Shown: positions 26,918-36,259, counted from the stretch's first letter. The stretch is 64,000 nucleotides of DNA from Hyphomicrobiales bacterium (GCA_016185205.1 JACPOA010000008.1:23751-87750), one strand, 5' to 3'. Program-made: numbers and translations. The notes: generated by a model from the sequence alone, not told the origin.

Positions 26918-27694
26918 ATGCCGCGTCAAATCGTCGACATTTCGGTGCCGCTGGAAAACGGCGTGGCCGCCGATCCTCCCGGTTACGGGCCCACCATCGA
27001 ATACCAAGATCACCGGCAGACCGCGCCGGACGTGGTGAAGTTCTTCCCCGGCATGACCGTGGACGAACTGCCCGACCGCGAGGGCTGGGCGATCGAGTGG
27101 ATCAGGCTGTCGACCCACTGCACCACCCATCTCGACGCGCCCTATCACTTCGCCTCCACCATGGATCATGGCAAGCGCGCCATCACCATCGACGAGGTGC
27201 CACTCGACTGGTGCTTCCAGCCTGGCGTGAAACTCGACTTCCGGCATTTCCCGGACGGCTATGTGGCGAGCGCGGCCGATGTCGAAGCCGAGCTCAAACG
27301 CATCGGCCATACGCTGTCGCCGCTCGACATCGTGGTGGTCAATACCAGTGCCGGCACCGCCTATGGGCAGCCCGAATATGTCGCCAAGGGTTGCGGCATG
27401 GGCCGCGAGGCCACGCTCTATCTGCTCGAACGCGGCGTGCGCGTCACCGGCACCGACGGCTGGAGCTGGGACGCGCCCTTCGTCTACACCAAGCAGAGAT
27501 ACGCCGAGACCCACGACGCCAAGCTGATCTGGGAGGGCCACCGGGCAGGCCGCGAGATCGGCTATTGCCACATCGAGAAGCTGCACAATCTGGAGGCGCT
27601 GCCGGCCAAGGGCTTCACGGTGAGCTGTTTTCCGGTGAAGGTGCGCGGCGGCTCGGCCGGCTGGACGCGGGCGGTCGCGATCATTGATGCTTGA
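26918..27694 (+). CDS. Cyclase-family metal-dependent hydrolase (kynurenine formamidase-like)
   Basis: 258 residues. The family motif HxxTHxDxPxHF is visible as STHCTTHLDAPYHF near residue 65, with further metal-site region TGTDGWSWDAPF. Members hydrolyse N-formylkynurenine, isatin or similar amides/lactones. ATG 26918 is preferred to GTG 26909 because homology begins with MPRQIVDISVPL. Three gene types nearby (cyclase, DUF1330, transporter) are typical neighbours in aromatic-amide degradation loci; the specific substrate is unknown. Confidence 0.82.
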   Translation: MPRQIVDISVPLENGVAADPPGYGPTIEYQDHRQTAPDVVKFFPGMTVDELPDREGWAIEWIRLSTHCTTHLDAPYHFASTMDHGKRAITIDEVPLDWCFQPGVKLDFRHFPDGYVASAADVEAELKRIGHTLSPLDIVVVNTSAGTAYGQPEYVAKGCGMGREATLYLLERGVRVTGTDGWSWDAPFVYTKQRYAETHDAKLIWEGHRAGREIGYCHIEKLHNLEALPAKGFTVSCFPVKVRGGSAGWTRAVAIIDA

Positions 27695-27783
27695 TTGCCC
27701 ACCGCACCGGGCGATAGCATCGCGCCACAACAACAAGCCGGCGGGAACAACCGGCAAACAGGCATCGCCAGGAGGAATCACAC

Positions 27784-28764
27784 GTGGATAGACGCCATTT
27801 TGTCGCCGGCACCGCCGCCGCAGCAGCGGCCCTTGCCGTACGCCCCACCTTCGCCCAGGACGCTTACCCGTCCCGCGCCATCACGATCATCAACCCATTT
27901 CCGCCCGGCGGCGCCGTCGACGTCGTCGGCCGGCCTTTCGCGGCGGCACTCGAGCCGCTGGTCAAACAGCCCGTCGTAGTCGAAACCAAGGCTGGCGCCG
28001 CCGGCCAGGTTGGCGCGCAGGTCGCCGCCAATGCCAAGCCGGACGGCTATACGCTGCTCGCACACCTGCCCTCGATGTCCGGCTTTGAAGCGGTCGACAA
28101 GCTGTTCGGCCGCACGCCCAAGTTCACGCGTGCCGATTTCATCCCGATCGCGCGCCTCACCGAAGGCCCAATGGTGCTGGTGGTCAACGATCAGCAGCCC
28201 TACAAGGACATCAAGGAACTGGTCGACGACTGCAAGAAAAATCCCGACAAGTTGATTTTCAGCTCGTCCGGCCTTTACGGCGCGCTGCATTTGCCAGCCG
28301 CGCTGTTCATGAAAGCCGCCGGCATCAAGATGAGGCACCTGCCGACCAATGGCGGCGGACCTGCATTAACGGCGATCCTCGGCAACAACTCGCAGGTGTT
28401 GGTGTCCTCTATCGCCGCCGCCAGCACGCAGATGAAGGCCGGAAAGTTGCGCGCGCTCGCCTGCTTCTCGCCTAAGCGCGCCACGTCGTTGCCGAACGTG
28501 CCTACATTGAAGGAACTCGGCTACGATGTTGAATTCTCGATCTGGGTCGGCCTGTTCGCGCCGAAGGGCACGCCGGCTGCGGTGATTGCAAAGTTGGGTG
28601 CAGAAACCAAGAAAATCGCGACCAGCGACCAATTCAAGACCATGATGACCAATCTCGGCGACGAGGTCGGCTATCTCGATCAGGCAGCTTTTGCCAAATT
28701 CTGGGACAAGGATGCCAAGCAGGTCGAGGCCGCCGTACAATCGATCGGCCTCGTGCAAGGATAA
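27784..28764 (+). CDS. Tripartite tricarboxylate transporter substrate-binding protein (TctC/Bug family), copy 1
   Basis: 326 residues, GTG start with AGGAGG upstream. The export signal begins MDRRHFVAG and ends PTFAQ; the mature protein starts with the Bug-family pattern YPSRAITIINPFPPGGAVD. Other family marks are VVVETKAGAAGQVG, ANAKPDGYTLL, and LPTNGGGPA. TctC proteins bind carboxylates in the periplasm. Followed by a terminator and then a second TctC gene; the membrane components lie after copy 2. Confidence 0.88.
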   Translation: MDRRHFVAGTAAAAAALAVRPTFAQDAYPSRAITIINPFPPGGAVDVVGRPFAAALEPLVKQPVVVETKAGAAGQVGAQVAANAKPDGYTLLAHLPSMSGFEAVDKLFGRTPKFTRADFIPIARLTEGPMVLVVNDQQPYKDIKELVDDCKKNPDKLIFSSSGLYGALHLPAALFMKAAGIKMRHLPTNGGGPALTAILGNNSQVLVSSIAAASTQMKAGKLRALACFSPKRATSLPNVPTLKELGYDVEFSIWVGLFAPKGTPAAVIAKLGAETKKIATSDQFKTMMTNLGDEVGYLDQAAFAKFWDKDAKQVEAAVQSIGLVQG

Positions 28765-28792
28765 CGGAGCGAACACTCACCATTCGTGAAAT

Positions 28793-28835
28793 GCCGCGCG
28801 CGTCACCATTCGGTGAGTGCGCGGCGTTCGGTTTT
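28793..28835 (+). terminator. Intrinsic terminator between the two TctC genes
   Basis: Stem GCCGCGC (28793-28799) / GCGCGGC (28819-28825) with an inner stem TCACC/GGTGA and loop, followed by GTTCGGTTTT. It separates copy 1 from the copy 2-TctBA unit. Confidence 0.65.
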
Positions 28836-28861
28836 AATAGTCTGGACTAAACTGACGACAG

Positions 28862-28910
28862 GCGCATGATCCCGAAAAGTGGGAACCGGTTTTCGGAAAA
28901 GATCATGCGA
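28862..28910. repeat. Palindromic intergenic repeat (GCGCATGATC family)
   Basis: Ends CGCATGATC (28863-28871) and GATCATGCG (28901-28909), inner arms CCGAAAA/TTTTCGG, and the family core GTGGGAACCGGTT. It ends 22 bases before the start of the second TctC gene, so it overlaps the leader of that transcript. Confidence 0.8.
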
Positions 28911-28931
28911 AGAAAAATAAGGGAGGAACAC

Positions 28932-29912
28932 ATGGATCGGCGCACATTCGTCATCGGCACGACGGCAACCGCGACCGCCTTCGCGGCCGGACCGGCATTC
29001 GCGCAGGATGCCTTTCCCTCGCGCGCGGTCACCATCATCTGCGCATTTCCACCGGGCGGCGCCAACGATATCGTGACGCGGCCGATCGCGGCGGCACTCG
29101 AACCGATTCTCAAGCAGCCTGTGGTGGTCGAGACCAAGGCCGGCGCCGGCGGCCAAGTCGGCGCGCAGGTCGCCGCCAGCGCCAAGCCGGACGGGTATAC
29201 GCTGCTGTCGCATAACAACGGAATCTCCGGTTACGCGGAAGTCGACAAGCTGTTCGGGCGGCAACCGAAGACCACGCGTGCCGATTTCATTCCGCTGGCA
29301 CGGCTGATCGCCGATCCGGTGCTGCTCGTCGTCAACGACCAGCAACCCTACAAGACGCTGAAGGACTTCATCGACGACGCCAAGAAGCGTCCCGAAGCGA
29401 TCGTCTACAGTTCGGGCGGCCTGTATGGCGCGACCCATCTGCCGGTGGCGATTTTCGAGAAGGCTACGGGCATCCCGAAGCTCCGCCACCTGCCGACCAA
29501 TGGCGGCGGGCCGGCCATCACCGCCTTGCTCGGCAACAACGCGCAGATGAGCACGCAGACCGTGTCGGCAACGCTGCAACACATCAAAGCCGGCAAGCTG
29601 CGCGCGCTGGCGTCGTTCGGCGGTGCACGCTCGAAAGTGCTGCCGGATGTCCCGACGTTGAAGGAGCTCGGCTACGACGCCGAATATTATCTGTGGGTCG
29701 GCATCTTCGCGCCGAAAGGAACGCCGGCCTCTGCCCTTGCCACGCTCAGCGCCGCCCTCGACAAAGCCGCGGCCTCCGATGTGTTCAAGAATGTCGTCAG
29801 CGGTCTCGGCCAGGAATTCGCCTATCTGAATGCCAAGGATTTCGAGGCATTCTGGACGGCGGACGCCAAGCGCTCTGACGAAGCCGTGCAGTTGATCGGC
29901 AAGCAGGGATAG
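28932..29912 (+). CDS. Tripartite tricarboxylate transporter substrate-binding protein (TctC/Bug family), copy 2
   Basis: 326 residues. GGGAGGA precedes ATG 28932. The signal region MDRRTFVIGTTATATAFAAG and the mature start FPSRAVTIICAFPPGGAND parallel copy 1; long identical blocks (for instance KAGAGGQVGAQVAA, RHLPTNGGGPAIT, VPTLKELGYDAE) show the two arose by tandem duplication. It is followed by tctB and tctA, so it is probably the cognate binding protein of that transporter. Confidence 0.88.
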   Translation: MDRRTFVIGTTATATAFAAGPAFAQDAFPSRAVTIICAFPPGGANDIVTRPIAAALEPILKQPVVVETKAGAGGQVGAQVAASAKPDGYTLLSHNNGISGYAEVDKLFGRQPKTTRADFIPLARLIADPVLLVVNDQQPYKTLKDFIDDAKKRPEAIVYSSGGLYGATHLPVAIFEKATGIPKLRHLPTNGGGPAITALLGNNAQMSTQTVSATLQHIKAGKLRALASFGGARSKVLPDVPTLKELGYDAEYYLWVGIFAPKGTPASALATLSAALDKAAASDVFKNVVSGLGQEFAYLNAKDFEAFWTADAKRSDEAVQLIGKQG

Positions 29913-29952
29913 CGGCTCCCACGACCTGCGGGAGAGAGGAAAATAACGGCAC

Positions 29953-30399
29953 ATGAATCTCCGTGCGGATCACGTGGCCGGCGCCACGTTCGTCATATTC
30001 GGCGCGGCGATCATCGCGTTGAGCGGCGATTTGCCGGTCGGGCGTTTGTCCATGCCCGGCTCCGGCTTCCTGCCCATGATCGTCGCCACCCTGACCATCG
30101 TGTTCGGTGCGGCGCTGGTGCTGCGCGCCGGCGAAAGCGGACGGTTTTCGGAAGTCGACTGGACCGACGGCAAACACGCCGCGATGGTGACCATCATCAC
30201 TATCGCGGCCATCTCGCTTTATACTTATCTCGGCTACATCATCACCATGACGCTGATGGTGATTGCGCTGCTGGTCTTGATCGAGCGGCGCAATCCGCTG
30301 CGCGCCGCCGCCTACGGCGCGACCCTCGTCTTGGTCACTTATGCTTGTTTCGTCCTTCTGCTCAAGACGCCGCTGCCGGCAAGTCCCTTCAGTTATTAG
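29953..30399 (+). CDS. Tripartite tricarboxylate transporter small membrane protein (TctB family)
   Basis: 148 residues with four hydrophobic segments (about 10-28, 40-58, 78-98, 104-140). The LSGDLPVGRLSMPGSGFLPMIVA segment (PGPGFFP-type motif here as PGSGFLP) is the family mark. It forms the membrane complex with TctA; start ATG 29953, seven bases separate it from tctA. Confidence 0.83.
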   Translation: MNLRADHVAGATFVIFGAAIIALSGDLPVGRLSMPGSGFLPMIVATLTIVFGAALVLRAGESGRFSEVDWTDGKHAAMVTIITIAAISLYTYLGYIITMTLMVIALLVLIERRNPLRAAAYGATLVLVTYACFVLLLKTPLPASPFSY

Positions 30400-30405
30400 G
30401 ACGAC

Positions 30406-31938
30406 ATGGAAAGCACTCTCCTTAGTCTTGCGCATGGATTTGCCGTCGCGTTTCAGCCGGACAATCTCTGGTACGCTTTTCTCGGCTGCCTGGTCGGCAC
30501 GCTGGTCGGCGTGCTGCCGGGCATCGGGCCTTTGTCGGGCATCTCGATCCTGCTGCCGGTGACCTTCGGGCTCAACGCCACGCAGGCGGTGATCATGCTG
30601 GCCGGCATCTATTACGGCTCGCAATATGGCGGCTCGACCACTTCGATCCTGATGCGGATTCCTGGCGAGGCTTCGTCAGTGATGACCTGTATCGACGGCA
30701 ACGCCATGGCCAGGAAAGGCCGCGCCGGCGCCGCGCTCTGTATCGCCGCAGTGGGGTCCTTCGTTGCCGGCACGTTCGGCGTGATCATGCTGACTTTGGT
30801 CGCGCCGCCGCTCGCCACCATCGCCTTGCGGTTCGGCCCGCCGGAATACACCGCCCTGCTGGTGCTCGGCCTGATCTTCCTCGCTTATATGTCGTCGACC
30901 TCGCTGGTGCGAACTCTGCTGATGGCCTGCATCGGGCTACTGCTCGGCATGATCGGTATCGACAACATGACCGGCCATTTCCGATACAGCTTCGACCTCG
31001 CCGAACTCGGCGACGGCATCGGCATCGTGCCGGTGGCGGTCGGCCTGTTCGGCCTCGGTGAAATCCTGTCGACGCCGAGCCACAAGGTGCGCGGCGAAGT
31101 GATTTCACCGAAATTCCGCGAACTGTTGCCGAACCGGCAGGAATGGGGCGAATCGGTCATGCCGATCGCGCGCGGCAGCGTGCTCGGTTTCATCATCGGC
31201 ATTATTCCGGGCTCCGCGCACATCATTTCCAGCTTCCTGTCCTACGCTTTGGAAAAGCGCGTCTCCAAGCATCCGGAAGAATTCGGCAAGGGCGCGGTCG
31301 CCGGCGTTGCCGGCCCGGAATCGGCGAACAACGCCGCTTCGACCGGCGCTTTCGTGCCGATGCTGTCGCTCGGCATTCCGACCGGACCGATCACCGCGGT
31401 ACTGATTGGCGCGCTCATGATCCATGGCGTACCGGCCGGGCCGCAGCTCGTCACCGAACACCCCGACCTGTTCTGGGGCTTCGTCGCCTCGATGTATGTC
31501 GGCAATCTGATGCTGCTGGCGCTCAACCTGCCGCTGGTGAGCGTGTTCGTCACCGTGCTGCGCATTCCCTACGCCTATCTCTACCCGCTGATCATCATGT
31601 TCTGCATCGTCGGCGTCTACGAGGTCAGCCACTCGATCGTCGACGTCTATATCATGCTGATCATGGGCGTGCTCGGTTACGGCTTACGCAAATTTAACTT
31701 CGATCCAGCGCCGCTGGTGCTCGGTCTGGTGATCGCGCCGCTGCTCGAGCAGAGCCTGCGCCAGTCGCTGATCATGTCGAACGGCAATTATTTCATCTTC
31801 TTCAGCCGCCCGATCGCGCTCGGCCTGCTGATCGTATGCGCCGTCCTGCTGGCGCTGTCGGCGCTCGCCTTCGCGCTCAAGCGCAAGGACTGGCGCGCCA
31901 AGCTGGCCGAGGCGGAAGCCGGCGAAGCGCAGGGCTAG
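30406..31938 (+). CDS. Tripartite tricarboxylate transporter large permease (TctA family)
   Basis: 510 residues, the usual TctA length, with about 11-12 membrane segments. Family segments GVLPGIGPLSGISILLPVTF, YYGSQYGGSTTSILMRIPGE and GPESANNAASTGAFVPMLSLGIP are all present. It is the main Na+- or H+-coupled carboxylate permease. Complete operon: TctC copy 2, TctB, TctA. Convergent with the DUF2189 gene (17-base gap). Confidence 0.9.
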   Translation: MESTLLSLAHGFAVAFQPDNLWYAFLGCLVGTLVGVLPGIGPLSGISILLPVTFGLNATQAVIMLAGIYYGSQYGGSTTSILMRIPGEASSVMTCIDGNAMARKGRAGAALCIAAVGSFVAGTFGVIMLTLVAPPLATIALRFGPPEYTALLVLGLIFLAYMSSTSLVRTLLMACIGLLLGMIGIDNMTGHFRYSFDLAELGDGIGIVPVAVGLFGLGEILSTPSHKVRGEVISPKFRELLPNRQEWGESVMPIARGSVLGFIIGIIPGSAHIISSFLSYALEKRVSKHPEEFGKGAVAGVAGPESANNAASTGAFVPMLSLGIPTGPITAVLIGALMIHGVPAGPQLVTEHPDLFWGFVASMYVGNLMLLALNLPLVSVFVTVLRIPYAYLYPLIIMFCIVGVYEVSHSIVDVYIMLIMGVLGYGLRKFNFDPAPLVLGLVIAPLLEQSLRQSLIMSNGNYFIFFSRPIALGLLIVCAVLLALSALAFALKRKDWRAKLAEAEAGEAQG

Positions 31939-31955
31939 GACGTTACGCCGCCGGG

Positions 31956-32855
31956 CTATTTTTTTCCCCAGGGGAACAGCGCGGCGGGGAAATCGGCCGC
32001 GTAACGCCGTTCTTGCGCGCGCGGACGCAGTTGCGGACGCGGGCTGGCATCGGCTTCGACCACCTTGCGATAGAGATGCCAGGTCGAATGGCCGAGCACC
32101 GGCAACACCACCGTCAGGCCGAGAAAGAATGGCAGCAAGCCGATCACCAGCAGCACGGCGACGATCAAGCCCCACACCGCCATGGTCAGTGGGTTCTTTA
32201 TAACCGCCTGGATCGACGTCAACAGCGCGACGGCCGCGCCGACGTCGCGATCGACCAGCAGCGGAAACGACACCACGCCGATCGTCAGCGCCAGCGCGGC
32301 AAACAGCAGTCCGACGCCATTGCCCACGATGATGAGATTCCAGCCGGCCGGCGTGGTCAGCACGTCGTGCGCGAACTGCCCGAGCGAGGTCGGCGACGCG
32401 TAGCCGAAATTCGCCACATAGATGGCATCGGCGACCGCGATCCAGATGCCGAACACCACGAGCAGCAGGCAGCCCAGCGCCGCGATGGCGCCGATCGAGG
32501 AGGATTGCAGCACGTCGAAAGCGTGGCTTGCCGAGCTTTCCAGTCCGGCTTCGCGCCGCCGGCTCAATTCGTAAAGCCCGAGCGCGGCAAACGGCCCGAC
32601 CAGCGCGAAACCGCTCGCCAGCGGATAGACCAGCGGCAGAAACGGATAGCCGAAGGCGAGCCACGCCAGCACCAGGCCGATGACGGGATAGACCGCGCAG
32701 AGAAATATCGCATGCGTCGGCATCGCATAGAAATCGTCGATGCCCTTGGCCAGCGCATCCTGGTGCAAACCCGGGCGCGCCGCAAAAGTTCCGCACGCGC
32801 TCACGCCCACAGACGCGCGCCGCCGAGCCACTTGTAGAAAGGTTGTGGGAGGCAC
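31956..32855 (-). CDS. DUF2189-family integral membrane protein
   Basis: 299 residues by the longest frame, with GTG at 32855. The DUF2189 pattern begins around LAKGIDDFYAMPTHAIFLCAVYPVIG; about six membrane helices follow and the tail is basic (LRPRAQERRYAADFPAALFPWGKK). Because the first 30 residues are not convincing, a later start is possible; no clear ribosome binding site is seen. Function unknown in the family. Six bases separate it from the upstream EAL gene, suggesting one transcript. Confidence 0.72.
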   Translation of the reverse strand: MPPTTFLQVARRRASVGVSACGTFAARPGLHQDALAKGIDDFYAMPTHAIFLCAVYPVIGLVLAWLAFGYPFLPLVYPLASGFALVGPFAALGLYELSRRREAGLESSASHAFDVLQSSSIGAIAALGCLLLVVFGIWIAVADAIYVANFGYASPTSLGQFAHDVLTTPAGWNLIIVGNGVGLLFAALALTIGVVSFPLLVDRDVGAAVALLTSIQAVIKNPLTMAVWGLIVAVLLVIGLLPFFLGLTVVLPVLGHSTWHLYRKVVEADASPRPQLRPRAQERRYAADFPAALFPWGKK

Positions 32856-32861
32856 GGGGGA

Positions 32862-33725
32862 TCAGCCCTTGACGTAGGCCATGCCGCGCACTGGCTGCGC
32901 CACCGGCGCATCCTTCATCATGCGCTTGCTCATCAGGCCGATGAGCTGGCTCTTCGGCATCGGCTTGGCGTACAGATAGCCCTGCCCGACATTGACGCCG
33001 ATGCCTTGCAGCTTGTGGCTCTCGTGGACGGTCTCGATGCCTTCCGCCACGGTCTTGAGGCCGAAGCGCTTACTCAATTCGACAATGGTCTCGCACAGGC
33101 CGGCATTGAGTTGATCGTGATCGCAGTTCATCACATAGCTGCGGTCGATCTTCAGCTCGCTGAACGGCAATTGCTTCAGGCGCGCCAGCGAGGAATAGCC
33201 GGCACCGAAATCGTCGAGCGCAAGCGTGCAGTTGAGCTCGCGCAATTCGCCGGCGACGTTATTGGCGAGATTGAGATCGTGGATGATCTGGTCCTCGGTC
33301 ACTTCCAGCACCATGCCGGGCCAGTTGGCCGCGCGCGGCCGCGCTTCGCGCAGCATGCGCGTGATCGGCAACTTGACGAAAGCCGACACCGGTACGTTGA
33401 CGGCGAACTTCATCGAGATTCCGGCTTCGTTGAAGATGTCCCAGTCGCCGAGCGCGGTCAGGATCACCTGCTCGGTGAGCGCGTGCAGGTCCTCTTCGTT
33501 GGCGTCGGGCAGAAAGAAAAATGGCGCCACCACGCCGCGCGTAGGATGACGCGCGCGCACCAGCGCTTCGGCGCCGATCAGCCGCATGGTCTTGAGCTCG
33601 ATCTTGGGCTGATACCAGAGCTCGAACCAGTTGCGCTTGAGCACCTCGCCGAGCGGAATCTTCGCTTTCGGATCGGCGAAAGGCGCCGGCTCCGAGGCGA
33701 ACAGATTGCGCAAGCCCTTGAGCAT
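32862..33725 (-). CDS. EAL-domain cyclic-di-GMP phosphodiesterase
   Basis: About 287 residues from ATG 33725 (an in-frame TTG at 33794 is an alternative; neither has a strong ribosome binding site). It is a stand-alone EAL domain with the residues needed for catalysis visible in order: EALVRARHP, NVPVS, LEVTEDQ, LALDDFGAGYSS, LKIDRSY, AEGIET and GQGYLYAKP. No sensor, GGDEF or membrane segment precedes it. It would linearise cyclic di-GMP in the cytoplasm and so influence motility or biofilm. Partner regulators are not in the window. Confidence 0.87.
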   Translation of the reverse strand: MLKGLRNLFASEPAPFADPKAKIPLGEVLKRNWFELWYQPKIELKTMRLIGAEALVRARHPTRGVVAPFFFLPDANEEDLHALTEQVILTALGDWDIFNEAGISMKFAVNVPVSAFVKLPITRMLREARPRAANWPGMVLEVTEDQIIHDLNLANNVAGELRELNCTLALDDFGAGYSSLARLKQLPFSELKIDRSYVMNCDHDQLNAGLCETIVELSKRFGLKTVAEGIETVHESHKLQGIGVNVGQGYLYAKPMPKSQLIGLMSKRMMKDAPVAQPVRGMAYVKG

Positions 33726-33865
33726 TTCGACAATCCACAGATCGAGCGCGCTTAATGCGTGATAAGAGATTTTTATAATGGCACTCGCCGCCAAGCGGTT
33801 AATGGCTACCAGCGGATGGTGAATATGCCTTGCGAAAGGTTATCGGGATCGGGAGAATCTTACCG

Positions 33866-33974
33866 GTCATTCCGGGGCGCGCGTAGCGCGAACCCGGAAT
33901 CCAGGGGCAACACGAAAGGCATCGATCGTATCTCTAGATTCCGGGCCCGCGAGCTTCGCTCGCGTCCCCGAACG
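33866..33974. repeat. Palindromic intergenic repeat (GTCATTCCGGGGCG family)
   Basis: Starts GTCATTCCGGGGCGCGCG, contains an AACCCGGAATCCAG / CTAGATTCCGGGCC pair, and ends near CGTCCCCGAACGAC, with a degraded right end. A better preserved copy lies at 51990-52114. It fills the gap between the EF-G paralogue stop and the EAL start. Confidence 0.7.
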
Positions 33975-33982
33975 ACTGGGGC

Positions 33983-36031
33983 CTACTCCGCCGCCTTCCT
34001 CGCCGCGATGATCTGGTCGGCGGTGCGGCCGGTCAGCTCGGCCATGTGGTCGAACCGGTAGGTGAAGGAGCCGACGCCGGCGGTGGCCGAGCGCACCTCG
34101 ATGATGAGATCGCCGATCTCGGCTTCCGCCATCTGCGCGCGCACGGTGTCCCAGCCTGGCCAGCCCTCGCGCGTGTCGAAGCCGAGGATCTGCCCGCGCC
34201 GGCCCGACAGGATGGCGTTCATCTTGGCGGTGGCGTCGCTCGGGCAGACGATCTCGACCAGATGGATCGGCTCCAGCAGCACCGGCTGGCACTGCGGCAG
34301 GCCTTCCACGATGCCTATGCGGCCGGCGGTACGGAACGCCATGTCGGAGGAATCCACCGTATGGTAGGAGCCGTCGACCAGCGCCACCGCCAGATCGACC
34401 ACCGGGAAGCCGAGCGGGCCGTGCTTGAGCCCGTCGATGACGCCCTCCTCCACCGCCGGGATGTAATTGCGCGGCACCACGCCGCCGGTGATCTTGTCCT
34501 CGAACTTGAAGCCGGAGCCGCGCGGCAGCGGCCTGATCTCCAGCACCGTGTCGCCGAACTGGCCGTGGCCGCCGGACTGCTTCTTGTGGCGGCCACGGAT
34601 GCTGATCGGCTTGCGGATGGTTTCGCGATAGCCGACGGTCGGCGGCCGCGTCGTCACCGGCACCGCGTAACGGTCGCCGAGCCGCTCGGCCGCCACGCGC
34701 AGATGCATTTCGCCCTGGCCCCAGATCACGATCTCGTGGCTCTCGGCGTTATGATCGACGCGCAGCGAGGGGTCCTCCTCGGTCAGCTTGGTGAAGGCGG
34801 CGCCGAGTTTGACGTCGTCCTTGCGCTCCTTGGCGTGCACCGCGATGGCGAGCACCGGCGCATAGGGCTTCACCTCGATCAGCGAAGCGTGCGCCTGCTT
34901 GCCGGTCGACAGCGTATCGCCGGTCTTGGCGTGATCGAGCTTGCCGAACCCGACGGTTTCGCCGGCGATGGCCTGGCCGCGCTTGTCGAAGTGCTGACCC
35001 ATCAGCTTGAACACGGCGGCCACGCGCCCGGCTTCGCCAGCGGGCGTATTGAAGGTGGTGCCGTCGCCGGCCTGGCCCGCCAGCAGACGGGCGACCGACA
35101 TCTTGCCGCCGTGGGTGGTGTGGAAGGTCTTGAGCACCAGCGCCACCGCGTCGCTGCCGGCCTTGACGCCGAGACGCGCCGCCGTTTCCGCGACCGTCGG
35201 CGCCTCGTGCCGCAACGCCTTGAGCAGGCGCAGTACGCCGTTCGAGCGCGTGGCGCAGCCGAGCAGCACCGGACAGACGATGCGGTCGCGCAATTCCTTG
35301 GCGAGATCGTCGAACACCTTGTCGCGCGGCGGCTGGATGTCCTCGAGCAACTGCTCCATCAGCTCGTCGTCGTGATCGGCGAGCGTCTCCAGCATGGTGA
35401 AGCGCGCTTCCTTCTCGCGATCGAGATCCTCGCCCTTGAGCTCGACGATCTGCGACGGCGCGTATTCCTTGTAGACAAAGGCGCGTTCGAGCGCGAGATC
35501 GACGAAGCCGGCGATGAGCTCGCCGTTCCAGATCGGAATTTGACGCAGCAGCAGCGGCACGCGCGAGGCCGGCTGCAACAGCTTGAGCGTCTCGCGCACG
35601 CGCTTGTCGGCCTTGTCGATCTTGTTGAGGAACAGGAAGTGCGGAATGTTCTGGTCTTCCAGCTCGCGCAGGATCAATTGCAGCTGCGGCACCTTCTTCT
35701 CGTCGGCCTCGCAGACCACGACCGCCGCGTCGACCGCGGGCAGCACGCTGCGCATGTCGTGGATGAATTCGATCGAACCGGGGCAATCGATGAACGTATA
35801 GCTGTCGTCCATGAAAGTGGTGGTGGCGAAGGTCGCCTCCACGCTCATCTTGTGATGGCGGGCTTCCTTGCTGGCGTCGCCGACCGTGGTGCCCGCCTCG
35901 GTGGTACCTTGCCGCTGCACCGCGCCGGTGCGGGCGAGAATTGCTTCTAAAAGAGTCGTCTTGCCGCTCTGGAATGGGCCCACCAGCGCAATGCACCGGG
36001 GACCCTTGGGATTCGCGCCATTTGTTCCCAT
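33983..36031 (-). CDS. Elongation factor G paralogue (EF-G-like translational GTPase)
   Basis: 682 residues, with GGGAGG before ATG 36031. The GTPase domain has GPFQSGKTT (P-loop), DCPGSIEF in place of the usual DTPGHVDF, and LNKIDKAD (NKxD). Domains II-V follow (PTVGYRETI, SGGHGQFGD, ITGGVVPRNYIPAVEEG, RRGQILGFDTREGW), so the overall EF-G architecture is intact. The His of DTPGH, thought to be catalytic in translational GTPases, is Ser here. This type of divergent second EF-G is known in Alphaproteobacteria; its role (ribosome recycling, stress, or other) is not settled. Not the main fusA, which would lie next to rpsL/rpsG and tuf. Confidence 0.85.
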   Translation of the reverse strand: MGTNGANPKGPRCIALVGPFQSGKTTLLEAILARTGAVQRQGTTEAGTTVGDASKEARHHKMSVEATFATTTFMDDSYTFIDCPGSIEFIHDMRSVLPAVDAAVVVCEADEKKVPQLQLILRELEDQNIPHFLFLNKIDKADKRVRETLKLLQPASRVPLLLRQIPIWNGELIAGFVDLALERAFVYKEYAPSQIVELKGEDLDREKEARFTMLETLADHDDELMEQLLEDIQPPRDKVFDDLAKELRDRIVCPVLLGCATRSNGVLRLLKALRHEAPTVAETAARLGVKAGSDAVALVLKTFHTTHGGKMSVARLLAGQAGDGTTFNTPAGEAGRVAAVFKLMGQHFDKRGQAIAGETVGFGKLDHAKTGDTLSTGKQAHASLIEVKPYAPVLAIAVHAKERKDDVKLGAAFTKLTEEDPSLRVDHNAESHEIVIWGQGEMHLRVAAERLGDRYAVPVTTRPPTVGYRETIRKPISIRGRHKKQSGGHGQFGDTVLEIRPLPRGSGFKFEDKITGGVVPRNYIPAVEEGVIDGLKHGPLGFPVVDLAVALVDGSYHTVDSSDMAFRTAGRIGIVEGLPQCQPVLLEPIHLVEIVCPSDATAKMNAILSGRRGQILGFDTREGWPGWDTVRAQMAEAEIGDLIIEVRSATAGVGSFTYRFDHMAELTGRTADQIIAARKAAE

Positions 36032-36229
36032 AAATACCTCCCTTGCCGGCCGGGAGGTCGGACCTGGTTTCCCGGCCCTTTCAAGTATCGTCTCAGGTGG
36101 AGACGAGACTGGCAAGGGGCGGCGCACGCATGCGGGCGCGACCAATTGTATTGATTTGTATCAATGCTCGCGGCAGCAAGTTCCGCCTGTCAGTTGCCGA
36201 AGCGGAGGCGCGCGCAATTCGCTCTGTCT

Positions 36230-36259
36230 TTCCCTCTCCCCGCAAGCGGGGCGAGGGAA
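36230..36259. repeat. CCCTC/GAGGG palindromic hairpin repeat
   Basis: TTCCCTC-TCCCCGC-AAG-CGGGG-CGAGGGAA forms a strong hairpin just downstream of the aspartate aminotransferase stop. It resembles the palindromes inserted in uvrB (46548, 48860). It could help terminate the - strand transcript, but no T-run follows. Confidence 0.55.

Noticed and set aside
34046..35950. A 634-codon frame antisense to the EF-G paralogue
   Set aside because: Shadow frame; composition is Arg/Asp/Gln-rich and without motifs.
33983..36031. Main fusA gene
   Set aside because: The GTPase switch II differs (DCPGS), and none of rpsL, rpsG or tuf is adjacent.
36230..36259. Intrinsic terminator after aspartate aminotransferase
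   Set aside because: The hairpin is strong but no T-run follows on the - strand; it matches the palindromic repeats found elsewhere, so it is listed as a repeat.
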